Source: Carbonactinospora thermoautotrophica (GTDB lineage Bacteria; Actinomycetota; Actinomycetes; Streptomycetales; Carbonactinosporaceae). From it: a stretch of DNA of 64,000 bases. Positions 8,447-17,446 of this stretch are shown one piece after another. A program made the translations under genes and the position numbers. The number at the start of each line of letters is the position of its first letter. Position 1 is the stretch's first letter. Location: the NCBI RefSeq assembly GCF_001543895.1, contig NZ_JYIJ01000014.1, positions 186,001 to 250,000 on the forward strand. The letters are read 5' to 3'. The notes beneath the pieces are model-generated. The model worked only from the letters and a program-made list of their open reading frames with translations. It ran no database searches and was not told the origin of the DNA.

Positions 8447-11400
8447 ATGGACACCGAGGCCCGTGGTCAGGCGGTAGCTGGCCCGCTGGGTGCCGGGCCG
8501 CAGCCGGTCGAGGTGCGCCGGAGGCTGGAGGAACTGGTCGTGCGCGACCTGCTCGGCCCGATCGGCGGGGAGACCGAGCAGATGCCCTCCCGGGAGCGGC
8601 CCACCGAGTACTACATCCTCGGTCGGCTCGCCCCGCGCGGCACGTTGATCGACCCTGGTGGGCAGGACACGCTCGCCGAGGGAGAGCCCGCCGAGGAGGG
8701 CGACATCGAACCGGAGGCGCCCGGCTCGCCCAGCCTGCACCCGTCGGCGCTCGGCCTCACCTGCTGCGTGCTCCCCGAAGCCCGCAGGCTACGGGTCCGC
8801 GCCGCCTGGGGCCAGTACCTGAGCCAGAAGATCGAGGTGGACGGCGAGCCGCGGCGCGTGTGGCAGCGGGTGCCGCGCGGCGGCGAGCGGGTCATCGACC
8901 TCGCCGAGGGTCGCGTCGAACCCCAGCCGGTCGACCCCGAGCAGCCGGACGTCGTCGTGACCGGCCGCATCCGGCGGCTGGACGGGCTGTGGTACGTGAC
9001 CCTGTTCCTGGTCAACACCCAGCGGGCGCGCGACAGTCGGGAGGACGCCTGGGTCTTCCAGGCCGAGCTGACGGTGACCGGGGAGGAGCCGGGGACACCG
9101 GTGTTCGGTCACCGCCCGGCCGGGGTGAGCGGCGGGGACGAGCAGGACCGGGCCGAGCAGCGGCGGCTGGCGATGGCGTACCGGTTCCACCCGGAGTTCG
9201 CCGTCGGGCACGGGGTAGGCGTGCACGCCGAGCCGGCGGACGGCGACCCGCTGCGCGCCGTGGAGATCCGCACCACCGCGGTGCCCGCGTACGAGGTGCC
9301 GCACACCGAGGCCCCCACCCCGGAGCAGGACCCCGACCTGCGGGGGTTGAGCGGACTCGTCACCGACATGGCGCGACTCGGCGAGCTGGCCGACCGCGAC
9401 CCGGCCGGGCTGGAGGCGGCGCTCGCCCCGCTGGTCGGCGCGTACCGGGAGTGGATCGAGGCCCGCGCCGCGGAGATCGACGACCCCACCCGGCATCTGG
9501 CGGGCTACCGGCGCGAGGCCGAGCAGGCGCTCGCCGACGCCCGGGAGGCCGCGGACCGGATCGAGGCCGGCATCGCGCTCCTGCGCCGGGACCCGCTCGC
9601 CCGCAAGGCGTTCGCGTTCGCCAACCGGGCCATGCACCTGCAGCGCGTCCACACCCTCGCCGCGGGCCGGCGCAAGGACTCCCCGGAGCTGCCCCTGGCC
9701 GTCGCCCTGCAGGGCGAGGACCAGCCGAAGAACCGCAGCTGGCGGCCCTTCCAGCTCGCGTTCATCCTGCTCAACCTGCCCAGCCTCGCCGACCCCCGGC
9801 ACGCCGAGCGCGCCGGGGAGGGGCTCGCCGACCTGCTGTGGTTCCCCACCGGCGGCGGCAAGACCGAGGCCTACCTCGGCCTCACCGCGTTCACGCTGGC
9901 CGTCCGCCGGCTGCAGCCGCCGCTCGGCGGGCTCGACCCGCGCGCCGGGGTGGCGGTGCTCATGCGGTACACCCTGCGGCTGCTCACCATCCAGCAGTAC
10001 CAGCGGGCCGCTACCTTGATCTGCGCCTGCGAGACCCTGCGCGCGACCGACCCGGCCACCTGGGGGGAGGAGCCCTTCCGGATCGGGCTGTGGGTCGGCG
10101 CGGGCGTCACCCCGAACAACACCGACAACGCGGCCGAGTGGTGCAAGGAGCAGCGCCGGTCCGGCGGCCACCGCCGGGTCCTGGGCTCGCCGTACCAGCT
10201 CACGCACTGCCCCTGGTGCGGGCAGCGGATCGAGCCGGGCCAGGACATCACCGTCGACGCCGTCGCCCGGCGCACGGTCATCGCCTGTGGCAACGTCGCC
10301 GACGGCTGCCCGTTCACCCTGGCCGCCCGGCCGGGGGAGGGGCTGCCGGTGCTCATGGTGGACGAGGAGATCTACCGGCTGCTGCCCGGCCTGCTCATCG
10401 CCACCGTGGACAAGTTCGCCCAGCTCCCGTGGAACGGCGCCACCCAGGCGCTGTTCGGGGTGGTCGACAAGCGCTGCGAGCGGCACGGCTACCTGACGCC
10501 CGACCTCGCCGGCGCCGACTGGGAGTCGCCCAGCCACCCCGCCCGCGACGGGCATCCCAAGGCGCGCACCGTCGCCGTGTCCCGGCTGCGCCCGCCGGAC
10601 CTGATCATCCAGGACGAGCTGCACCTGATCGCCGGGCCGCTCGGCTCGCTCGTCGGCCTGTACGAGTGCGCGGTCGACCGGCTCTGCTCCTGGGAGCTGG
10701 ACAACGCCTGGGTGTCGCCCAAGGTGATCGCCTCCACCGCGACCGTGCGCCGGGCCGAGCGTCAGATCGGGGCGTTGTTCCTGCGCCGGACCCGCGTCTT
10801 CCCGCCGCCCGGCCTGGAGACGCGCGACAGCTTCTTCGCCCGCCAGCGCGGAACCCGGCCCGGGCGGCGCTACCTCGGCATCTGCGCCCACGGGCTGCGG
10901 ATGAAGAACACCCTGATCCGGGTGTACGTGGCGGTGCTGGGGGCGGCGCAGAAGCTGTACGAGGAGTACGGGAACCACCCGGCCGTCGACCCGTACCTCA
11001 CCCTGGTCGGCTACTTCAACAGCCTGCGCGACCTCGGCGGTATGCGGCGGGTCGTCGAGGACGACGTCGCCACCCGGCTCGGCCGCGCCGCCGAGCGCGG
11101 GCTGGCCAACCGGCGCATCACCTTCCCCCGCGAGCTCACCTCCCGCATGTCCAGCGACGAGATCCCGGAGGTGCTGGACCTGCTCGGGGTGCCGTTCGGC
11201 GGCAAGGGCGGCCGTAAGCCCATCGACGTGCTGCTCGCCACCAACATGATCGCGGTGGGCGTGGACGTCCCCCGCCTCGGCCTCATGGTGGTCACCAACC
11301 AGCCGAAGTCCACCGCCGAGTACATCCAGGCCACCAGCCGCGTCGGCCGTACCCACCCCGGCCTGGTGTTCACCGTGCTGAACTGGGCGCGGCCCCGGGA

Positions 11401-11947
11401 CCTCTCCCACTACGAGCGGTTCGAGCACTTCCACGCCACCTTCTACCGGCACGTCGAGGGCCTGTCGGTGACCCCGTTCGCCGGCCGCGCCCGTGACCGG
11501 GGCCTCACCGGGGTGCTGGTCGGCCTGGTCCGCAACCTCGACCCGGCCTGGAACGACAACCTGGCCGCCCAGCGGTTCGACCGGCACAGCCCGATCGCCG
11601 ACCACGTCGTCATGCACCTCAAGCGCCGGGCGTCCCTGATCACGGGGGAGTCCCGGGTGGCCCGCGACGTGGAGGATGAGCTGGCGACCCGGCTGGACGA
11701 GTGGCACAAGGAACGGCTGCAGCCCGGCCGCCGGCTCGCGTACAAGCGCACGCCGCGCGGCGGCGACGTGGCCGGGCTGCTGCGCGAGCCCGGTCTGGGC
11801 GGTTGGAGCAACCTGACCTGCCCCACCTCGCTGCGGGACGTGGAACCGGGCATCAGGCTGCTGCTCAACCCCGACTACGACCTCGGGTCCGCTGCCGCGC
11901 CGCCGTACCAGAACCGGGACCAGCAAGACGAGGAGGCCGCACCGTGA
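8447..11947 (+). CDS. drmA: DISARM helicase DrmA
   Basis: 1166 residues, ATG preceded by GGGGAGGA. A superfamily 2 helicase: Walker A FPTGGGKT at residues 466-473, the DEAH-like box DELH at 723-726, STAT motif III at 763-766, and motif VI ATSRVGR at 962-968 following LLATNMIAVGVDVPR. A zinc-binding insertion CPWCGQ...CGNVADGC lies near residue 590. In DISARM, DrmA with DrmB binds and translocates on foreign DNA and blocks phage. It overlaps drmB by GTGA and is the first gene of the drmABC operon. No adenine or cytosine methyltransferase gene is visible on either side, unlike class 1 and class 2 DISARM. Assignment rests on motif order and gene order. Confidence 0.85.
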   Translation: MDTEARGQAVAGPLGAGPQPVEVRRRLEELVVRDLLGPIGGETEQMPSRERPTEYYILGRLAPRGTLIDPGGQDTLAEGEPAEEGDIEPEAPGSPSLHPSALGLTCCVLPEARRLRVRAAWGQYLSQKIEVDGEPRRVWQRVPRGGERVIDLAEGRVEPQPVDPEQPDVVVTGRIRRLDGLWYVTLFLVNTQRARDSREDAWVFQAELTVTGEEPGTPVFGHRPAGVSGGDEQDRAEQRRLAMAYRFHPEFAVGHGVGVHAEPADGDPLRAVEIRTTAVPAYEVPHTEAPTPEQDPDLRGLSGLVTDMARLGELADRDPAGLEAALAPLVGAYREWIEARAAEIDDPTRHLAGYRREAEQALADAREAADRIEAGIALLRRDPLARKAFAFANRAMHLQRVHTLAAGRRKDSPELPLAVALQGEDQPKNRSWRPFQLAFILLNLPSLADPRHAERAGEGLADLLWFPTGGGKTEAYLGLTAFTLAVRRLQPPLGGLDPRAGVAVLMRYTLRLLTIQQYQRAATLICACETLRATDPATWGEEPFRIGLWVGAGVTPNNTDNAAEWCKEQRRSGGHRRVLGSPYQLTHCPWCGQRIEPGQDITVDAVARRTVIACGNVADGCPFTLAARPGEGLPVLMVDEEIYRLLPGLLIATVDKFAQLPWNGATQALFGVVDKRCERHGYLTPDLAGADWESPSHPARDGHPKARTVAVSRLRPPDLIIQDELHLIAGPLGSLVGLYECAVDRLCSWELDNAWVSPKVIASTATVRRAERQIGALFLRRTRVFPPPGLETRDSFFARQRGTRPGRRYLGICAHGLRMKNTLIRVYVAVLGAAQKLYEEYGNHPAVDPYLTLVGYFNSLRDLGGMRRVVEDDVATRLGRAAERGLANRRITFPRELTSRMSSDEIPEVLDLLGVPFGGKGGRKPIDVLLATNMIAVGVDVPRLGLMVVTNQPKSTAEYIQATSRVGRTHPGLVFTVLNWARPRDLSHYERFEHFHATFYRHVEGLSVTPFAGRARDRGLTGVLVGLVRNLDPAWNDNLAAQRFDRHSPIADHVVMHLKRRASLITGESRVARDVEDELATRLDEWHKERLQPGRRLAYKRTPRGGDVAGLLREPGLGGWSNLTCPTSLRDVEPGIRLLLNPDYDLGSAAAPPYQNRDQQDEEAAP

Positions 11948-13788
11948 CGCGCGTGCGCGTGGGCGAGCTGCGCCCCAACCAGTTGCTGCACACCTTCGGG
12001 GTGGGTGCCACGGTCGACCTGCCGAACCTGTCGGTGATCGTCCTCGGGCTCGACGAGTGGCAGCACACCGGCGTGGACGACATCAGCGAGGATCGCCTGC
12101 TGGCCGCGGTGCGCAAGATCTGCGGCGCCCAGGTGAAGGCGCTGCGCAAGCCGCCGTACCAGCCCGAGGTGCCGGGCGACCCCTTCGGTCCCTGGGCGTC
12201 CGTCGGCGTGCCGGTCGGCCTGTTCCCGCGCTGGCTGCGCTGCCCCAACCCCAAGTGCAACGTGCTGGCGCCGGTGGAGTCGCAGTTGTTCCGGCTCGTC
12301 CCCGACCCGTACCGGCCCGAGCGGGTGCGGTACGTCCACGACTGCGCCGGCTCCGGCAACCGCCGGCCCACGGCGTTGCCCGCCCGGTTCCTGCTCGCGT
12401 GCCGGCACGGCCACCTGGACGACTTCCCCTGGATGGAGTTCGCCCACCGGGGGCGGCACCCGGGGCCCGGGCACGCGCTGCGGATGGTCGAGCGCGGCAC
12501 CACGGGTGAGGCCGCGAACCTTTTTGTGAACTGCACCGAGTGCCAGGCGAGCCGGTCGATGGCCGAGGCGTTCGGTCCGGCCGCTGAGCGCGCCCTGCCC
12601 GCCTGCCGGGGCCGGCACCCGCACCTGGGCGAGTTCGAGCCCTGCGAGGAGGAGGCGCGCACCCTCATCCTGGGTGCCACCAACTCGTGGTTCCCCTACC
12701 TGGTCACCGTGTTCCACATCCCCCGCTCCCAGGAGGCGCTGGACCAGGTCGTGGCCGAGCACTGGGCGCAGCTGCAGTTGCTCGCCGGCATGGAGCGCGG
12801 CATGGCCCTCCAGGTGCTGCGCAACTTCGACCGGGCCTGGCAGGATCTGCGCACCTATCCCGAGGACGACATCTGGGACGCCATCCTGCGCCGGGCCACG
12901 CAGCAGCCCGAGGGCGAGGACGAGGAGGTCCTCCAGATCCACGAGCCGGAGTGGCGCGAGTTCACCAGCCGTCACCCGCGGCAGGGCAGGGATTTTCAGG
13001 TCGTCACCGAACCCGTGCCACGCTCCGCGGCGGACTGGCTCGCCGAGGTACGGCTGGCCGAACGGTTGCGCGAGGTGTCCGCACTCGTCGGCTTCACCCG
13101 CATCGACGCCCCGGAGTGGGGTGCTGTGCCGGTGCGCGAGCAGCGACGCGCCCGGCTGGCCCGCGGCCCGGTCACCTGGGTGCCCTGCGCCGAGGTGCGC
13201 GGCGAGGGTATCTTCCTGCGCCTCGCCGAGGACCGGGTCGCCGAATGGGAAGAACGGCCCGAGGTCAAGCGACGCCGCGACCAGCTCCTGGCCGCGCACC
13301 GGGCCTGGCGCCGGCAGCGGCTGCTCAACCCGGACGATCCCATGCCCCCGATGCGGTACCTGCTGCTGCACTCCCTCGCCCACGTGCTCATCCGGGAGCT
13401 GGCCCTGGAGTCCGGGTACAGCGCGTCCGGGATCCGGGAGCGGATCTACGCCCGCCAGCCCGGGCCGGACGGCGAGCCGATGGCCGGAATCCTGCTGTAC
13501 ACGGCCGCGCCCGACAGCGAAGGGACGCTCGGCGGCCTGGTCGGCATGGGGCGGCGTGACCGGCTCGGGCCGCTGATCGAGCAGGCCCTGGACGCGGCCC
13601 GGCTGTGCAGCTCCGACCCGCTGTGCGCCGAGCACGACCCCGCCGACAACGCGCAGCTGTACGGCGCGGCCTGCCACGCCTGCCTGTTCGCCGCCGAGAC
13701 GAGCTGCGAGCGCGGCAACCACTACCTGGACCGGGCGCTGGTCGTGGACACCCTCGCCACTTCCGGCATCGGCTTCTTCGCGGGGTGA
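11944..13788 (+). CDS. drmB: DISARM protein DrmB (DUF1998)
   Basis: 614 residues from a GTG overlapping the drmA stop (GTGA). The N-terminus VRVGELRPNQLLHTFGVGAT is typical of DrmB. Zinc-finger-like pairs follow: CPNPKC at 100-106, a CTEC pair near 197, and the C-terminal DUF1998 signature with CSSDPLCAEH and YGAACHACLFAAETSCERGN from about residue 555. DrmB forms a complex with DrmA and stimulates its DNA recognition. LLLHSLAHVLIRELALESGY near 475 is the usual DUF1998 core. Overlap on both sides shows tight coupling with drmA and drmC. Confidence 0.85.
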   Translation: MTRVRVGELRPNQLLHTFGVGATVDLPNLSVIVLGLDEWQHTGVDDISEDRLLAAVRKICGAQVKALRKPPYQPEVPGDPFGPWASVGVPVGLFPRWLRCPNPKCNVLAPVESQLFRLVPDPYRPERVRYVHDCAGSGNRRPTALPARFLLACRHGHLDDFPWMEFAHRGRHPGPGHALRMVERGTTGEAANLFVNCTECQASRSMAEAFGPAAERALPACRGRHPHLGEFEPCEEEARTLILGATNSWFPYLVTVFHIPRSQEALDQVVAEHWAQLQLLAGMERGMALQVLRNFDRAWQDLRTYPEDDIWDAILRRATQQPEGEDEEVLQIHEPEWREFTSRHPRQGRDFQVVTEPVPRSAADWLAEVRLAERLREVSALVGFTRIDAPEWGAVPVREQRRARLARGPVTWVPCAEVRGEGIFLRLAEDRVAEWEERPEVKRRRDQLLAAHRAWRRQRLLNPDDPMPPMRYLLLHSLAHVLIRELALESGYSASGIRERIYARQPGPDGEPMAGILLYTAAPDSEGTLGGLVGMGRRDRLGPLIEQALDAARLCSSDPLCAEHDPADNAQLYGAACHACLFAAETSCERGNHYLDRALVVDTLATSGIGFFAG

Positions 13789-14552
13789 GCGGATCACTGG
13801 CCGAGGCGCTCGCCCGGGTGGCCGCCGAGCTGCCAGCCGACCATCTCGCCGCCTGGATCAGGGTGCTGGAAGGAACGGAGCAGCCGTCCGGCGACCTGCC
13901 GGACCGGCTGGCCGACGCCCTCCCGTACGGCCGCCGCGTCGGCCTGGCCCGAGACCTGGCCGCGGCGTGGCGTGCCGGCGCGCCCGACCTGCCCGGCCCG
14001 GCCGTCGCGCTGGCGTTGCGCGCGGCCGCGCACGCCCGGGAAGCCGCGCTGGCCGAGAACGAGGTCACTCTGGTGGTCAGCGGCCCCACCAGCAAGGCAG
14101 TGCCCGTCCGGCTCACCGGCGCGGTCGTGGGCGAGGTGATCCGCTCGGCGCGGGAGCGGCTGTTGTTGGTGAGCTACGCCGCCTACCGGGTGCCCGCCCT
14201 GCTCGCGGAACTGCGCGCCGCCGCGCGCCGGGGCGTGCACGTCGACCTGGTGCTGGAGGAGGAGCTGGCGGAATCCCCGGCCGACGCCTTCGCCGGCCTG
14301 GGCGGTTCCGTCGCGCTGTGGACCTGGCCCGAGGCGGCCCGCCCGGACCCGGCACCCGCCCTGCACGCCAAGCTCGTCCTGGCCGACCGGCACACCGCGT
14401 TGCTGGGCAGTGCGAACCTGACCGGGCGCGGCCTCACCCACAACCTGGAGGTCGGCGTCCTGCTGCGGGGCCGGGAAGCCGCTCGGCTCGCCGCCCACTT
14501 CGACGCCCTTACGGGTCCCTGCGGCCCGCTGCGGCGACGGCCGCCCCGATGA
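13785..14552 (+). CDS. drmC: DISARM protein DrmC, phospholipase D-like
   Basis: 255 residues; the GTG start overlaps the drmB stop (GTGA). The C-terminal half carries one HKD motif, LHAKLVLADRHTALLGSANL (His194, Lys196, Asp201), followed by LTHNLEVGVLL. The earlier LLLVSYAAYRVPALLAELRAA is the matching PLD-fold core. A single HKD implies dimerisation to build the active site, as in Nuc-type nucleases. In DISARM, DrmC is a PLD protein that is often dispensable for defence. Gene order drmA-drmB-drmC identifies it. Confidence 0.85.
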   Translation: MSGSLAEALARVAAELPADHLAAWIRVLEGTEQPSGDLPDRLADALPYGRRVGLARDLAAAWRAGAPDLPGPAVALALRAAAHAREAALAENEVTLVVSGPTSKAVPVRLTGAVVGEVIRSARERLLLVSYAAYRVPALLAELRAAARRGVHVDLVLEEELAESPADAFAGLGGSVALWTWPEAARPDPAPALHAKLVLADRHTALLGSANLTGRGLTHNLEVGVLLRGREAARLAAHFDALTGPCGPLRRRPPR

Positions 14553-14606
14553 CCAGGCGAGCCCCTGGATACGAACCCGCGTGTGGGCGGGCTTAGCGTT
14601 GGGGGC

Positions 14607-15404
14607 ATGGTCCGACTCCTGCTGGCACCGCGGTTCCTGGTGGTGCACGTCACGGCGATCCTGGTGCTCGTCGCGTTCATCCTGTTGGGCTTCTGGCAGA
14701 TGGGGCGGTTCCAGGAGAGCAAGCAGCCCGACCCGGGCCGGGCCGGGCAGGCGCGGCAGCAGGCGCCGGTCCCGCTGGGGCAGGTGGTCGGGCCGGAGGA
14801 CCGGCTGCCGGCGGAGGCGGTCGGGCGGCTGGTGACGGCCCAAGGGGTGTTCGACCGGGAGCACCAGCTGCTGGTGGCCGACCGGGAGCACCGCGGCGTC
14901 ACCGGGTTCCTGGTGCTCACCCCGCTGCGGCTGGCCGACGGGGCGGCGATCCCGGTCGTGCGCGGCTGGGTGCCGCGCGCCGAGGACCCGGCGACGGCCG
15001 TGCCCACGGGGAGCGTCACCGTCACTGGGTGGCTGCAGCGCTCGGAGCCCGCCGAGGACGTGCGCCCCCGCCAGGGGAGCCTGCCCGAGGGGCAGGTCGC
15101 GGCGATCAGCACGGCCGAGCTGGCCAACCTGCTGCCGTACCGGCAGCTGTACGATGGCTACCTGCTGCTGAAGGAGCAGCAGCCCCCCGCCCAGGTCGCG
15201 CCGCAGACGCTCGACGCGCCGCCGGCCCTGCCGGTCCGGCAGAAATGGAAGGCGCCCTTCAGCAACTTCGCGTACGCGCTGCAGTGGTGGGCCTTCGCCC
15301 TGTTCGCGGTGTTCATGTGGTACCGGGTGGTCCGGGACCGGCTCGTGCAGGAGCGCGCCGCGGCGGCCGACCCGCCGGTCGGGGACCGGACCCCGGCGGG
15401 GTAG
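14607..15404 (+). CDS. SURF1-family cytochrome oxidase assembly protein
   Basis: 265 residues from the ATG at 14607; in-frame GTG codons lie about 25 bases upstream but lack a ribosome site. Two membrane helices bracket the protein: residues about 8-30 (FLVVHVTAILVLVAFILLGF, then WQMGR, the SURF1 hallmark) and about 222-242 (LQWWAFALFAVFMWYRVVRD). Between them is the periplasmic domain with GFLVLTPL, VRGWVP and VTVTGWLQRSE. SURF1 helps insert heme into subunit I of aa3 oxidases in the membrane. It is 12 kb from ctaD and not in its operon. Confidence 0.85.
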   Translation: MVRLLLAPRFLVVHVTAILVLVAFILLGFWQMGRFQESKQPDPGRAGQARQQAPVPLGQVVGPEDRLPAEAVGRLVTAQGVFDREHQLLVADREHRGVTGFLVLTPLRLADGAAIPVVRGWVPRAEDPATAVPTGSVTVTGWLQRSEPAEDVRPRQGSLPEGQVAAISTAELANLLPYRQLYDGYLLLKEQQPPAQVAPQTLDAPPALPVRQKWKAPFSNFAYALQWWAFALFAVFMWYRVVRDRLVQERAAAADPPVGDRTPAG

Positions 15405-15445
15405 CGTTACCAGCGCCAGTCGATCCGTATCCCGAGGTGTGTGCG

Positions 15446-15757
15446 TTGAAGTCCGCCCTGACCCGGTATCGCGTCATGGCCTACGTGGTCGGCGTCCTGC
15501 TGGTCGTCCTGACGCTGGTCGCGATGCCGCTGAAGTACCTGGCCGACCAGCCCATCCTGGTGGCGATCATCGGGCCGGTGCACGGCTTCCTGTACATGGT
15601 GTACCTGCTGGTCACCCTCGACCTGGCGACCAGGAGCCGGTGGTCCATCGGGTACACGCTGCTGGTCATGCTGGCCGGCACGGTGCCGTTCCTGTCGTTC
15701 GTGGCCGAGCACAAGGTGACGCGGCGGGTACGCGAGCGGCTGCAGGTCCCAGTCTGA
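15446..15757 (+). CDS. DUF3817 membrane protein
   Basis: 103 residues. TTG 15446 is preferred because GAGGTG lies at suitable distance; an in-frame GTG at 15437 is the alternative. Three hydrophobic segments are visible: VMAYVVGVLLVVLTLVAMPL, VHGFLYMVYLLVTLDLAT and IGYTLLVMLAGTVPFLSFVA. The family-typical GPVHGFLYM and VPFLSFVAEHKVTRRVRE motifs match DUF3817. Function is unknown; in actinobacteria it is often near SURF1, as here (41 bases downstream), suggesting a role in the cell envelope or respiration. Confidence 0.75.
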   Translation: MKSALTRYRVMAYVVGVLLVVLTLVAMPLKYLADQPILVAIIGPVHGFLYMVYLLVTLDLATRSRWSIGYTLLVMLAGTVPFLSFVAEHKVTRRVRERLQVPV

Positions 15758-15998
15758 GGGAGCCGCCGGGATCCGGCGACGAGCCCGCCGGCACGCCGCA
15801 TCCCCCGGCTCGTGGCGGCCCCGCCGCTGACGTCGCGCTCCGCCACGCCGGGTACCCGGACCGTCTCCTGCCTGCGCCGGCTGCCCGGGCCGCGGCCTGG
15901 TTCCGGCGTGCGCCGGGCAGGCCGACGGCCGATGCTGGCGGCCACACGAGGACCGGGGTTACCGTGACGGGAGCGAGCGCGTAAGGGAGGGATGGCGC

Positions 15999-16595
15999 GT
16001 GCCGGAGTTGTTGGTCGTCATCCTCGTGATCAGCGTGCTGTTCGTCGGCGTGACCGCCGGATCGGTCGCCCTGGCCGTGTACCTGACCCGCCGGCTCGCC
16101 GTGGCCGCGCGCGCCCGCGCCGGCGAGCTGGCCGACCGGGCCCGCACCCGGGCCACGGCGCTCGCCGGGCAAGGCGTCACCGCCGAGGCGGCCCGGCTCC
16201 GGCTCGAGCTGCGCACCGCCCTGGACAGCACCCGCCGGGCCCTCGCCGCCGCCCAGGCGGCCGGCTGGCCGGTCGGGGACGCGCCGTCGCTGGTCCGGCG
16301 GCTGGAGCGCGCCGCTGCCGAGGTCGACGCGCGGCTGCGCATCCTCGGCTCCGAACGCGGCCCGGCCTGGGCCGCGGACCAGTTGCCCCGGCTACGCCAG
16401 CAGGTCAGGACGGTCACCGAGTCGTGCGGGGAGCTGCGGGCCGGGCTGAGCCGCCACGGCCTGGACGTGGGCGACGCGGAGCTGAACCACCTGCGCGAGG
16501 ACTGCCGCATCGAGGGACAGGCCCTGGGCACGCCCACCCCGCTGGGGTGGCCGGATGCCGAGCTGCCGCGCCGCGGTGACCCGCCGCGCCGCTGA
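15999..16595 (+). CDS. Hypothetical membrane-anchored coiled-coil protein
   Basis: 198 residues; GTG start with AGGGAGGG upstream. One N-terminal membrane helix (LLVVILVISVLFVGVTAGSV) is followed by a long charged helix rich in Ala, Arg and Glu, likely a coiled coil (residues about 30-160), and a proline-rich tail. I do not recognise a family. It would sit in the membrane with its helical domain in the cytoplasm. It is followed after 33 bases by the aldo/keto reductase. Confidence 0.65.
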   Translation: MPELLVVILVISVLFVGVTAGSVALAVYLTRRLAVAARARAGELADRARTRATALAGQGVTAEAARLRLELRTALDSTRRALAAAQAAGWPVGDAPSLVRRLERAAAEVDARLRILGSERGPAWAADQLPRLRQQVRTVTESCGELRAGLSRHGLDVGDAELNHLREDCRIEGQALGTPTPLGWPDAELPRRGDPPRR

Positions 16596-16628
16596 GTCCC
16601 CGCGGATCAGCCTGGGAAGACTGGGGGC

Positions 16629-17435
16629 ATGGAACTGCGTCCGCTGGGCCGTAGCGGCGTCTCCGTGCCCGTGATCGGCATGGGGACGTGGCGCACCTTC
16701 GACGTGCCGGACCGGTTGGCCGAGGACCGGCGGCGGGTGGTGGACGCCGCTCTGGAAGCCGGTGCGACGGTCATGGACTCCTCGCCGATGTACGGGCGTG
16801 CCGAGCGCGTGCTGGGCTGGGCGCTGGAAGGGCGGCGGGACGCGGCATTCGTCGCGACCAAGGTGTGGACCTACGACGACGCCGAGGCCGAACGGCAGAT
16901 CGACACGGCGTTGGGGTTCTTCGGCGGTTGGGTCGACCTGTACCAGGTGCACAACCTGGTCGCCTGGGCGCGCCGGCTGGCGCAGCTGGAGCGTCGCCGC
17001 GCCGCCGGGCAGGTCCGCCTGGTCGGGATCACCCATTACGCCGCGTCGGCGTTCGGCGAGCTCGCGGCGGTGATGCGGAGCGGGCGGGTGGACGCGGTCC
17101 AGGTCCCGTACAACCCGGGGCAGCGGGAGGTGGAGCGGCAGGTGCTGCCGCTCGCGGACGAGCTCGGCATCGGCGTGTTGGTCATGCGCCCGTTCGGGGA
17201 GGGCGACCTGCTGCGCCGGCCGCCGCGCGAGCAGGACCTCGCGCCGCTGCGCGAGTACGGGGTGCGCACCTGGGCGCAGGCGCTGCTCAAGTGGATCCTC
17301 TCCGACCGGCGCTGCACGGTCGCGATCCCGGCCACGCGCTGGCCGGAACGCATGCGGGAGAACGCCGCCGCGGGCGAGCCGCCCTGGCTGGACGCGGATG
17401 CCCGCGCGTACGTCGCACGCCTCGCTGTGGGTTGA
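16629..17435 (+). CDS. Aldo/keto reductase
   Basis: 268 residues. (beta/alpha)8 AKR fold: start LRPLGRSGVSVPVIGMGTW, then the catalytic tetrad as Asp in VMDSSPMYGRAE (with Tyr), Lys in ATKVW and His in YQVHNL. The NADPH-binding end is WILSDRRCTVAIPATRWPERM. It reduces carbonyl groups with NADPH in the cytoplasm; the natural substrate cannot be told. It lacks the longer C-terminus of voltage-channel beta-subunit types. It is convergent with the ClpP-like gene, and both stop codons lie inside one palindrome. Confidence 0.85.
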   Translation: MELRPLGRSGVSVPVIGMGTWRTFDVPDRLAEDRRRVVDAALEAGATVMDSSPMYGRAERVLGWALEGRRDAAFVATKVWTYDDAEAERQIDTALGFFGGWVDLYQVHNLVAWARRLAQLERRRAAGQVRLVGITHYAASAFGELAAVMRSGRVDAVQVPYNPGQREVERQVLPLADELGIGVLVMRPFGEGDLLRRPPREQDLAPLREYGVRTWAQALLKWILSDRRCTVAIPATRWPERMRENAAAGEPPWLDADARAYVARLAVG

Positions 17436-17446
17436 CCGGCCGGTCA
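17433..17446. terminator. Palindrome containing two convergent stop codons
   Basis: TGACCGGCCGGTCA is a perfect 14-base palindrome. Its first TGA is the stop of the aldo/keto reductase and its last TCA is the reverse-complement stop of the ClpP-like gene. No T-run follows, so a terminator role is only possible. Confidence 0.35.

Noticed and set aside
8789-11926. 1045-codon minus-strand open frame
   Set aside because: Antisense shadow of drmA; composition follows the GC-rich complementary strand and no domain is recognisable.
11875-13797. 640-codon minus-strand frame
   Set aside because: Shadow of drmB.
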